Of a stretch of 64,000 nt of DNA, positions 1 to 9,589 are shown piece after piece; positions within the stretch are counted from its first letter, which is position 1, and every line of letters starts with the position of its first letter. The stretch lies in assembly GCA_028753945.1 (NCBI GenBank), contig JAPNXP010000008.1, forward strand, positions 806,001-870,000. The letters run 5' to 3'. Under the pieces are notes generated by a model. It ran no database searches, was not told the origin of the DNA, and worked only from the letters and a program-made list of their open reading frames with translations. A program made the translations under genes and the position numbers. This DNA comes from Hexactinellida sp. DTS-2022 (taxonomy: Eukaryota > Porifera > Hexactinellida).

Positions 1-511
1 GAGTCTGCAAGAAGCATGTCTTCCCCTTGAATAGTACGAGTCCAATCACCACCAAAAGTAATATCTTGAATAGTTTGTGGTAGTGAAGGATATTTTGTCA
101 TCCGGCCTCGATAAAGTGACGATTTTATAGCGGGAAACTGTGGTAAATTGATCGCTAGTTCTGAATGTTCGACTCCTTCATACCCTGAAACAGCCGCTAT
201 TTCTTCAGCATATATTTAGGGATTGATGTAGTTTCTTCAATAGCTCTTTTTCTCATTTTTCTTATTACAGTCTGTGCAGTAATCTTCGCCATATTGGGAG
301 GATGATGATGAATTCCTGACACGTTAATCACAATGTCATCATCCATACTTATCCTCCCATTACAGCTCCTATCTTGACATCTCCACCATGACTTAGGACC
401 ATTAACTCGAATTTTCTGATACAAATATCCTTCATGGATTACTGCACGTTTTCCCTTTGTCGTCTCGGCGAACATGCAAACCAGGTAAATATATTTAATG
501 ACAATTAGCAA
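1..511 (-). pseudogene. FLYWCH-MULE transposase, N-terminal part, frameshifted and cut by window edge
   Basis: The 104-residue frame from 511 to 197 carries a FLYWCH-type zinc finger: a WWRCQDRSC segment followed by the histidine pair in SGIHHHPPN. FLYWCH domains sit at the N terminus of many Mutator-like (MULE) transposases and are thought to bind DNA. The open frame stops just after SIPKYMLKK near 197. The next frame down continues plausibly (YAEEIAAVSGYEG and onward to position 1), so one base has probably been lost or gained around 200. The MULE catalytic domain would lie beyond the left edge and cannot be seen. The tandem array at 641-790, just upstream of the gene, sits where the element's terminal repeat would be. 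The FLYWCH call is well supported; full function cannot be judged. Confidence 0.7.
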
Positions 512-640
512 GATATACTTTCATTGCTTGTACACTGATTATATAAGAAAATAACCATCGGTGAAGCCCCAGTAGGTGACAAAGGTAACTATTCACCATT
601 GAACAATTGTTTTTGAGCGTTATACATAAACTGTTATGTG

Positions 641-790
641 TATACAAGTTCCCATTTAGTCAACGTTGACGAAATGGGAATTGACGAAATAGGAAATTGA
701 CGATATGGGAATTGACAAAATGGGAATTGACGAAATGGGAATTGACGAAATGGGAATTGACGAAATGGGAATTGACGAAGTGGGAAGATA
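641..790. repeat. Tandem array of a 15-bp unit, probable MULE terminal repeat
   Basis: About eight copies of a unit close to AATTGACGAAATGGG run head to tail, with single-base variants. The array lies directly upstream of the FLYWCH gene, as tandem-array termini do in the other MULEs of this window. The partner array would lie left of position 1. Confidence 0.75.
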
Positions 791-1074
791 TCCCGATAAG
801 TAAGCAACATCAAATTTAGCTAGTATATAGTTACCCGCTTTAAGACATATTCATTTGTTATGAAAAAACAAAATTGTGATCATGATTGTTCTTATTGGGG
901 AAGCCATCACCAGTGTAACTATGTTATTTGATATATTATCAACAACTTAAACTGATTATTATATTCATTATTCTTTATTAATTAACACTGACTATTGGTT
1001 ATTCATTTCAAGAATATCCTGTTACCAATTATGATTTGATGTTTGTCAGATGCTTTGCTACTAAAACCCGTGGC

Positions 1075-1165
1075 GCCCCCCCAGCGCCCCCTTGTGGTAT
1101 AGACGCCCCCCAATACGCTTCCAACGCCCCCTAGGGGGCTATACGGCCCACTTTGAGAATCACTG
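1075..1165. mobile_element. hAT-type terminus, C-rich, partner end not found
   Basis: The stretch ends in TTTGAGAATCACTG, the reverse of the CAGTGATTCTCAAA start typical of hAT termini. It is preceded by unusually C-rich sequence (several CGCCCCC runs). No matching opposite end was found nearby, so this may be a truncated element. Confidence 0.45.
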
Positions 1166-1184
1166 GTTTAAACTAACAATTATA

Positions 1185-1545
1185 CAAAACCTCTGGTTGA
1201 TAATTTGTCCTTCTCCAATGTCTACCTGAATTTCTGAAGTTCCGCACACTGTACAGGATTGGCTGCTAGCCCTCGAACAAAACTGGACTCCCTCATAAAT
1301 GGGATTTTATTTCCTTGACAAAGTTGAGATCCAGAACAGACGGTTGAGCTCCGGAGTCTAGCAAGGATAATGTATCCATCGAACCTATTTTTACGCGAAT
1401 AAATACTACACTGTCAGATTTCCGACACTGCTGACTCGGATACTAACACGTTCCTCGCATTGCAATCTTGAGTCAAATGCCCGTGTTTACCACATTTCTG
1501 ACAGGAACCTTTTGAACAGTTGAACGACATGTGTCCCCGAGTGTG
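1185..1545 (-). pseudogene. LTR-retroelement relic: zinc knuckle plus retropepsin
   Basis: Read on the minus strand, the region near 1470-1545 encodes a CCHC knuckle (CQKCGKHGHLTQDC) preceded by remains of a second knuckle (GHMSFNC). These are nucleocapsid-type RNA-binding motifs of Gag. About 30 codons on, in another frame, comes SLLDSGAQPSVLD, an aspartic-protease active-site motif with DSG in place of DTG. A stop and a frameshift near 1410 separate the two. No reverse transcriptase or LTR is visible beside it. It is a short dead fragment of a Gypsy-like or related retroelement. Confidence 0.6.
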
Positions 1546-1932
1546 AAGTTGGCTTAGTATTCGACCAGGGTCTCTTCAGTCCCATATTTAACTCACTCTA
1601 GTTATCAGATTTTAATATATTACTATCATTCGAGAGAGGAGATACGGAAGTTTAGTACTGTAATATGATTTATTCTTAAAAAAATTAATTTTCAGTTAGT
1701 TATTTTTATCATACAGTTTAGGGTTGGTATTTCATAAAAATCACTATCTCAAAATTTGTTTACAATTCTGAAAATTTGTAATCATACTTTGGAGAAATGG
1801 AGGTTTATGTGATTTAATTTTATTTAAAATTTCCCAAAAAAATTTGAGTTATAAACATTCGAACTTGAAGCTGGGAAAAAGAGTGGAAGTATAATTTTGA
1901 AAAATCCATTGTGTAGGGATAGTTCAAAGTGC

Positions 1933-2640
1933 CAGGGCCGGATCACCCAATAGGCTAAGTAGGCTGCAGCCTAGGGGCCCGTCGATTCTGGGGGCCCGAT
2001 ATAATCTGCTCGTCGTAAGTTTTTACATTAATTAATACATTGTTGATCTATCAAAACGTAATTATTGGCCTACTAATAATTAATTAAATTACAATCTATA
2101 TATTAAAAGCACGATTGTTTCTTTGTTTGTGTGTGTTTGTGTTTGCCGGGTGTATTAAAGTGATGGGGGAATCGAAACCGCATTTATAATTGAGATAGAC
2201 ACTAACTTCAAAATTTTATAATAGGTAAACAAGTATGCTGATTTCAAATTTCGCAGTTACAAATTTCTAATTTCAATAATTGTTGTTGTTGTTGTTGTTG
2301 TTAGTGTTGTTGTTGTTTACACAAATAGGTGAACAAATTAATTAAAATTCAAAATCGACCCAGAAGTAGGCTTTCATTGGGTTTTACGTAACATATTGTG
2401 AGTATGCAAAATGCTTGAAGGGATGGGATGTATATGACTAAGACAATTATTAACAAACTATGTAATTTATTGTTTGATCAGGAGTAAGGCCGCGTAGCGC
2501 CAGTTAACTTGAGACCGAAGGGATCGTGATCATACAATTAAATATACTAGTTATTTTGTGATCCATATTTTGATTGAAGGGGGGAGGGGGGCCCTAATTT
2601 TACCCAGCCTATGATCCCAGAGACCCATGATTCGGCCATG
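1933..2640. mobile_element. 708-bp hAT-type non-autonomous element, TSD caaagtgc
   Basis: A perfect 8-bp duplication, caaagtgc, lies at 1925-1932 and 2641-2648. The inner ends match as an imperfect inverted repeat (CAGGGCCGGATCA against CATGGCCGAATCA). No transposase is present. It carries a nested Helitron-like insertion at 2095-2550. Confidence 0.8.
2095..2550 (+). mobile_element. Non-autonomous Helitron-like element
   Basis: It starts TCTATATATTAAAAGC followed by GATTGTTTCTTTG and TG-rich sequence, a typical animal Helitron 5' end. It ends CTAG and sits between A and T, as Helitrons insert. A related copy lies at 9876-10524, sharing the GTATTAAAGTGATGGGGGAA segment. A GTT microsatellite (about 2281-2318) is internal. 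Confidence 0.6.
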
Positions 2641-3420
2641 CAAAGTGCCTATCCAATATTAAACTGAATCTAATTTATTTTGGTATCATTCTTTAGAGGA
2701 GACACGGAGGTTTACCTCAATGCCATTAGATTCTCGAATATTCCCCATATAAAAGACAAATATGTATTTTTTACCCAAACTTTGAGCTCAATTTTCCGAG
2801 ATAAAATACAATCAGAATCGATTCAAACTTTAGAGGTACTTTCTCTGATATATTATTATTCAATCCCCCGAAAAAGAAACAGGGGTCGCAAGTCATTTCT
2901 TTCAGAATCTTTTTAGTGGAAAACATTAATTAACTAAATTTTCATACTATAAGTTGTAAGCGTCAAGCTCATAATAACTATACACCTATTCCCCTAAACA
3001 GTAATTTCTCACAAGTCGAATTTGCGTCACTCAATCGTTAGTTGCACTAACACATTTTAAAAGGGATTTAGCTGTTGCGCCTATAGGCTATTCTTAGAAT
3101 ATATAAGTTTTTCCTATGAATAGAAATAGATTTTCAACTTTATACTATTTTTTTTTCATTATTTTTTTACTTTATCAATCTTTTCACTTTTCTTCTTCTA
3201 TTTCTTCTTCCCCTATTTCTTGAATTTTAGTTCTCTTCTACAATTCTTTCTTGATTAATTACTTAATTGTTATCCGTCAATGATTTCTATTGAATTGTGG
3301 CGTGCTCGCATTGGTCTACTTTGTAGCCGCAAATACAATAATCATAATCTATCAACAACAGACCAAATTGATTCATCTGTTTCACTCATCTCGGCTCTTA
3401 TTGCTTGTATAATAGCTATT

Positions 3421-3459
3421 CTACTAGTCATTGGCAGCATCGAGATCAATCCTGGGCCT
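3421..3459 (+). other. 2A-like ribosome-skipping peptide
   Basis: Residues 48-60 of the exon starting at 3280 end in IEINPGP. The pattern DxExNPGP (here SIEINPGP) makes ribosomes skip one peptide bond at the Gly-Pro junction. 2A peptides occur near the N terminus of several animal transposon proteins. The Asp of the consensus is Ser here, so activity is uncertain. Confidence 0.65.
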
Positions 3460-3493
3460 ATCACCCCAACTCAAGATACTCGTCACAAACAAG

Positions 3494-3546
3494 GTAATTT
3501 GATTGATATACGTTATGAATAAGGATAGCCTTTATTGTTATTTTAG
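3494..3546 (+). other. 53-bp GT-AG intron in the 2A gene
   Basis: The donor is AAG|GTAATTT and the acceptor TTATTTTAG|AAC. Splicing joins RHKQ to ELLPAEINS in frame, past a stop codon in the unspliced frame. Confidence 0.6.
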
Positions 3547-5329
3547 AACTACTACCAGCAGAGATAAACTCTATTATCGACGCACTCCTCTCCACAACAC
3601 TAACATTTGAACAATTGATCCAGTCCCTGTCTGTCAGCTACAGTTCGCCTAGTTCTATTTGGGGTCCGATCTGTAAGAAGGTTTACCCGTGTAACAAGCC
3701 TGTCAAGAGACACAGCTTGTATTTGAAATTGAGAAAGAACTCTCATAACAAAAGAACCCTGGTGAGGGATGCTTTGAGCGAAGTTAAACTATTAGTAAGG
3801 TCCCCTAGTTCGGAGGAACAATTTCAAATGAGTTGTAGCCTTACAAACTTAACTATTCAGAGGAGAGCATCATTGGTAACTTCCACTATTCTTAAGGAAG
3901 TAAGTTTAAGTGTAGCTGCGTGTTCTGATTTATTTTCGGCACTCGATAACTTAGATTAAAGAAAACTTGAATTTGATTTAGTTGATGATAAAATTCTTAT
4001 TGTGTGGGCATCTTCTGTATCCAACCAAACTATGTATGGCCGGTTGAAGAGAGATTCTCAGACTACAAATCTTAGTTCTCTAAATAGTGATGGTCACGAT
4101 GTATATTACATGTTCAATACAACTGAATGTCAGCTATGGGTAGACGGTGCAATGTTTTACGGATAAACTCGTCCACAAAATCTTTCTGTTTTTTTGCAAT
4201 TAGATTAAACTTTGATTTAGATTAAACTATTTTGCTGAGTGTTTTGATTTTATTCCCACTATAGTAAGTACTTATTGTAAAAGTTTTGTGGAATGTACTC
4301 CTTTAGTGGGTTTGTAGTTGTCTAAAGTACAGCTTGAATGTAGTTTCTTGTATCAAATGTTTGGTAAGAAACATGTGTTTTTAAGTGGAGATGACTTCAG
4401 TCTTTTTATTACTTGGGTAAAGGTGTTAAGAGATGAGTACAATGCTGATGGTGTTAAGTGCTTAGAAAGTAAATGTACTGATTTTTGTGTTAGAGTTGAA
4501 AGAGAACTTCCACTTCCTCGTTCTCACGATGTGCCTAATAATAAGACTGACAACTTTGAAACAGAAATGGTGATATATATACTGATATAAAGTTCTGAGA
4601 TTGAAGTTCTAACTAATTTGAGAGTAAATGTGGGGAGTTTTATCTCGAAGTGAGCGAGTGGGATAATATTTGTATTACCAATTCTACTGGTATAACTTCA
4701 TTGGTTAGTAATTGGACTAATGTTTTTGCTGAAAAATTTAAAGATTTAGCCCCAATGTGTGTTTTAAAGATTGTAAATTATTGGTTGAAGAAACCTGATA
4801 GTCGCAAGGTTAATAGTCCTTTCTTCAGAGCTAGAGCGTCTTGTAAGTTTGAAAATTGTCGATTTTATATCTTTTATATTGATGATGCACTAAATTTGGT
4901 AGATAATGACATACTTGTCAATATTTACTCAGAAGGATATTTGTCACTTCAACACACAGATGTGCAGAGTGCATATCCCCCTTACCAGGCTATGTTCAGT
5001 ATTTCGTACAGGACCCTTTCATTATTCATATGTATTCTTATAAGCAGCTGGAAATTCTAAAACTAATGAATAGTAAAGAAATTGTCTTGAATTTAGATGC
5101 AACTGGTTCTCTTATTTTTAAACCCCCTTCCTGTTCTAAGAAAATATATTACTATGCCCTTACAATACAACACCCGAAGTTTTCCACCAGATATTCTCAA
5201 TGTCGACAACCTGGAGAGAATGGTTGAGGACGATGAGGCTTTTAAGTTCTTGAAGACAGTCCGGTCTACCCCTGCATTCTGACAGCAGAAACAGAGAGAG
5301 CTGATGTCTGCGATAAGACGGGTAGCCTG

Positions 5330-5730
5330 AAAATGTCCTACAAAAGTACAGGAATTTGTCCTACAACTATAAACTCGGAATTTGTCCTACAGTTAATTCA
5401 AGCCCGGAATTTGTCCTACAACCTAGTCCGGAATTTGTCCTACAGTTAATTCAATTCCGGAATATGTCCTACAAACTAGTCCGGAATTTGTCCTACAAAT
5501 AATTCAAATCCGGAATTTGTCCTACAGATAAAATTCAATTCCGGAATTTGTCCTACAGATAATTCAATTCCGGAATTTGTCCTACAAATAATTCAATTCC
5601 GGAATATGTCCTACAAACTAGTCCGGAATTTGTCCTACAAATAATTCAAATCCGGAATTTGTCCTACAGATAAAATTCAATTCCGGAATTTGTCCTACAA
5701 CCTAGTTTGGAATTTGTCCTACAACCCAGT
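5330..5730. repeat. Left tandem array of the MULE, about 14 units
   Basis: Units centre on CCGGAATTTGTCCTACA, spaced about 21-31 bp, alternating with ACTAGT or AATTCAA linkers. The same unit runs inverted at 7957-8387, so the arrays make up the terminal inverted repeats. Confidence 0.9.
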
Positions 5731-5882
5731 TAGTCCTTTCTCTGTATCACTGAGAGATTATTTAATATTGCCAACATAATTGTGAGAAAGAGAATGAAGA
5801 GCAGCAAATGAAATACAAAATATAAATAAATATAATAATGAAGATTAAGAATTGTAAATTGGCGAAGGAAAACAACTTTGAT

Positions 5883-7742
5883 TTATTGATAAATTTTCAA
5901 TACACCATCAATTTTGCTCCTGCAAATTGGGCAATTAGCTTTGATTTCAAATAAATGATTTGCACATGTATGACAGAAACCTGCATGAACGCATTGATCG
6001 TGTAAAAGGGCGAAGTTTTCTGATCTGCATAGTAAACAAACATGACAATGATCATTATTCAGTTCATCATTTGTCGAATCTGATGAGATGTCAGAAATAT
6101 CTGTATTAGCTAATGTTAACGTATCTGAATGAAAATTCAAACTTCCAATTGTCATTGCAATTAAATCAAGATATTCTAATGAAGTACATTTCTGATTGAG
6201 AAGACTTTCTCTTAATTCTTTTCTGCGCTTTGTTTTTGACTTTGTGATGGAGTTAGCTGCTCTAGTAGTCTCTTCACCTTTCGATAGCCTTTCCAGTTCA
6301 ATATCATAATCGGAGATTACTTTATTCAGACTTTCCATAAATCTCCATATATTGGGGTGTGGGCCTTTAACATAAGACTTTAATGTTTTGTGGTAAGATT
6401 CCGCCCCATTATTAGTTGCTGTCTCATAATAAAAGACTGATAAGCTACTATTTCCGCTTAGCCATGTCTTGTTAAAATATGCTCTTAACGCTTTTACCAA
6501 GGTTTTTTCAGATTCAACTAAGTCGTTTATTGGTATTTCCAATGACAGATATACAGGGTAGATCTCTTCTTCAGGTAGCCAAGGCAGTGCCATTAGTTGT
6601 CTGATCCATTTTCTAAAGTTTTGATTTTTCTTGTACAATATTATCAGTCCCAGTCTTTGAACTTTCTCATATAGCGCTTTGGTATAGTGGAACCAACATC
6701 CAATAAGCGTTATCGAGGGAAACAATTCTTTAAGAGCATTTCTTGGAGCTGGTTCAAAATCCCCAATCGAAAATGTTGGAACAAAATTCGGGATTAATTC
6801 GTGAATTGAAAAAAGTACAGCTCTGTATAAATTTTCGGTTTTTCTAGTCATTAGAATATGTAATGCTGGAAGAGTGTGACCATTAAATTCAATAAAAATG
6901 GTAAAAAGTTGTAAAAATAATCTAGGAACAACTTTGAATGTACCATCGAACTGAATGTGTGTGGAATCTGGAAGCTTGTTTATCATGCAATCTGATCCAA
7001 AGATAAATGCTACTTCATCCTCATCAGTAACTGTCTTCAAATGATGACCAGAATACCCCGATTCAAGTAATAATACTCCAAATTCTTGTGCAGATGATGG
7101 TAGTTTTGGTTGTATTTTCCTTCTTCTCTTAAACATAGAACTTTCCAACTTCCTGAAGGTAACAGATGATGCACCATCAGAATCTCGGCAACATTCATTG
7201 AATACTTCTCTAAGGTCACTTGTAGAAGTTTCGGCCTTTCGCTTAATGTTGTTGCTTAGGATGATTCTATTTGCGTTATAAGACTCGATAGGGTGATTAT
7301 GGGATTGTGTTAGTTCAAACAGATTTGTCAATTTGTCAATTTTGCCACAGGATTGGCAGCCATACGTTCTAAACAATGTACATTTGACATAAGTTGAAAT
7401 TTCCGATTCTCGAACTTTAATACAGGTAAACCTCCCAAAGCGGCACCTCCGAGTAGCGGCAACCTCCGAGAAGCGGCACAAAATCATTCTCCCGATGGGT
7501 GCCGCTTTGGGAGTTTTACCTTACGAGCAACCTCCCAAAGCGGCAACCTCCGAGAAGCGGCACAAAATCATTCTCCCGATGGGTGCCGCTTTGGGAGGTT
7601 TACCTGTATATCGGAACCCCTGACATTCGTAGTTCTTTGAGTTCAATTTTTTTCCTTCAACGATAACATAATCCATTAAAAAGAGCAAGTGAGTTACTGA
7701 TGATAGAAGTTCTAAACTACTGAAGGCGTACCTAGCATCCAT
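5883..7742 (-). pseudogene. MULE transposase with FLYWCH and C-terminal RING, split by a MITE
   Basis: The main frame (7487-5883, 534 residues) holds the DDE catalytic core: QFDGTF (D181), SIGDFE (D243), the CWFHY motif (264-268) and NNGAESYH (E363). The C terminus is a complete C3HC4 RING: C484, C487, C499, H501, C505, C508, C519, C522. RING domains usually act as ubiquitin E3 ligases. The N-terminal FLYWCH finger is interrupted. Its first half lies at 7742-7610 (ending CQGFRY) and the second half from about 7420 (IKVRESEIS), with a 184-bp MITE between. Without the MITE and one TA the two halves read through in frame, so the transposase was intact until that insertion. The first ~20 residues of the 534-residue frame are MITE sequence. 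The MITE probably abolished the full product, though an internal start might still give a FLYWCH-less protein. Confidence 0.85.
7423..7606. mobile_element. 184-bp MITE, TA target duplication, Tc1/pogo-like
   Basis: Flanked by TA (7421-7422 and 7607-7608). The ends are inverted repeats starting CAGGTAAACCTCCCAAAGCG. The interior is an ~86-bp direct duplication. It interrupts the FLYWCH domain of the MULE transposase. Confidence 0.85.
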
Positions 7743-7956
7743 ATATACACACTTAATACTATTGGGTGTTTCTCACTGAAGACATAAAGTTGATAATACA
7801 AAACAAATTACAAGATGAATAACTAAATAAAGTTGTTCATAAAAAACAAATAGTGATGAGTGTAAACAGTGGTGTGTTGCTAGGGAGGAAAGTAAGAGTT
7901 CCCCCCCCCCAAACATCCCTATTCCCTGGGTGTAAACACATTCCTCAGTAATTAAC

Positions 7957-8387
7957 TGTAGGACAAATGTCGGAATTGAATTATCTGTAGGACAAATTCC
8001 GGAATTGAATTATCTATAGGACAAATTCCGGAATTGAATTATCTATAGGACAAATTCCGGAATTGAATCATTTGTAGGACAAATTCCGGAATTGAATTAT
8101 CTGTAGGACAAATTCCGGAATTGAATTTTATCTGTAGGACAAATTCCGGAATTGAATTATCTGTAGAACAAATTCCGGACTAGGTTGTAGGACAAATTCC
8201 GGAATTGAATTTTATCTGTAGGACAAATTCCGGATTTGAATTATTTGTAGGACAAATTCCGGACTAGTTTGTAGGACATATTCCGGAATTGAATTAACTG
8301 TAGGACAAATTCCGGACTAGGTTGTAGGACAAATTCCGGACTAGGTTGTAGGACAAATTCCGAACTTGTTGTAGTACAAAATCAGCT
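7957..8387. repeat. Right tandem array of the MULE, inverted relative to the left
   Basis: About 14 units centred on TGTAGGACAAATTCCGGA, the reverse complement of the left array unit, with the same alternating spacers. Confidence 0.9.
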
Positions 8388-8400
8388 TTCCCGATAAGAC

Positions 8401-9589
8401 AGCTGGGATGTCCCACGTTCTTTCTAACTATGTCTTGCTGCTGAGACTAAATGGCTAGAGCTGGAATTCCAGTGGAGCGAGAGAGCAGATCTGATGAGAG
8501 ATCCTGTCACTTGTGCTAGCACTCTGATCATCGTTCCAAGGAGTTATTTAAGGTACTTCGATCAGAGGTTAGTGCCCTTGGTAAATTGACTGATTACTAT
8601 TTGACAATAGAATTTCAGCAAAGAGGGTCACCACATGTGCATTCGATGCTTTAGGTACAAGATGCCCCTAAATATGGCCACAATCCGTTACAAGAAGTAA
8701 TATAATTTATTAATCGTACTATCTCATGTAAATTGCCAGATGAGATGATAATAATAACTGAGGATGATATTAAATTACAGCGACATAAGCACACAAATAC
8801 GTGTTATAGGAAAAAGGTTTGGTATTCCGTACCCTCCAATGGTATCAACAAAAATTCTAGAACCATTGGAGTTTGAAGCCAGTACGGCTACCAAAGAGGA
8901 GATAGTTGCTAATGCAGCTCTTAAGGAGACTGCTAAGAAAATATATACTCTAATTGACACCTATGATAAGAGCGATACTGACTTGGGTAGTATAACGATA
9001 CAGGATTTCTTTAATGAACTCTATGTTACCGAAGAGCAATATATAACTGCGTTGAGATCTTGTATAAATATTATAGACCAACTATATTTCTGAAACGAAA
9101 TTTGAATGAGATACGAATCAATGCTCATAATAAGATTATTTTGCATTTATGGAAAGCTAATATGGATCTCCAATACATATTAGATCCATATGCTTGTTCT
9201 GTTTACGTTATTTCGTATATCGGAAAGTCCCAGAGTGGGATGTCTAAGTTATTGAGAGATGCCTTAATGCATCTGAAAGCAGGCAATGCCACTATCAAAG
9301 AGAGACTGAGGGGAATTGCATACAAGTTTCAGAGTTGTAGCGAGGTATCAGCTCAGGAGGTTACTTGTTATCTTCTCAGTCTCCCTCTCTCTAAGTGCAG
9401 TAGAGCTAATGATTACATTAACACCAATCCTGCTAACAAACGGGTTAGGATACTCAAGTCCAAACCCATTCTAATGGGATGAGCAGGATTCTGTAGATAT
9501 ACTTCTGTCAGGTTTAATTGAGCACTACATGCAACGACATGATGAGCTAGAGGAAACATGCCTAGCTGAGTTTTCAGCATGGTATGAAT
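8401..9589 (+). pseudogene. Helitron Rep (HUH endonuclease) part, degenerate
   Basis: The segment begins QLGCPTFF, continuing the Rep N-domain left of the MULE (DILNVDNLERMVEDDEAF). It includes EFQQRGSPHVH (near 8610-8642), the HUH metal-binding motif of rolling-circle nucleases. A cysteine/histidine segment (HKHTNTC) and FGIPYPPMVS follow. The frame at 9060-9482 carries LDPYACSVYVISYIGK and VSAQEVTCYLLSLPL, hallmarks of animal Helitron Rep-helicases. Stops after SCC (about 8440) and after SML (about 8650), and a frame change near 8815 and 9090, kill it. The piece ends LAEFSAWYE at the hAT insertion and resumes at 11099. Confidence 0.8.

Larger units (their letters stand above)
3280..5165 (+). 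pseudogene. Broken transposon gene with 2A peptide and an LDATGS motif
   Basis: The first exon (3280-3493) has a hydrophobic stretch at residues 36-51 and then GSIEINPGP, a 2A-like translational break. A 53-bp GT-AG intron joins it in frame to an exon from 3547. Further on, separated by stops and frame changes (3957, about 4160, 4590), come segments at 4318-4590 and 4650-4990. At 5030-5165 the frame reads VLNLDATGSLIF and then YYYALTI. An LDATGS segment followed by a YYA motif resembles the first catalytic strand of an RNase-H-fold transposase family I cannot name. Near 5165 the sequence changes abruptly to Helitron Rep sequence, so the 3' part is missing. Confidence 0.5.
5320..8391 (-). mobile_element. 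3072-bp MULE with tandem-array TIRs, TSD cgataagac
   Basis: A 9-bp duplication, cgataagac, lies at 5311-5319 and 8392-8400; 9 bp is the usual Mutator length. The ends align imperfectly (GGGTAGCCTGAAAATGT against GGAAAGCTGATTTTGT) and lead into inverted tandem arrays of a ~29-bp unit. It encodes a FLYWCH-MULE-RING transposase on the minus strand. It sits inside the Helitron Rep frame: joining the flanks over one TSD copy reads LMSAIRQLGCP. Confidence 0.9.

Noticed and set aside
5330-5730. Regular short repeats resembling a CRISPR array
   Set aside because: Spacers are near-identical, the array is inverted on the far side of a transposase, and the window is eukaryotic.
9060-9482. Helitron frame as an independent gene
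   Set aside because: It is a middle part of the Rep-helicase, with family motifs continuing on both sides.
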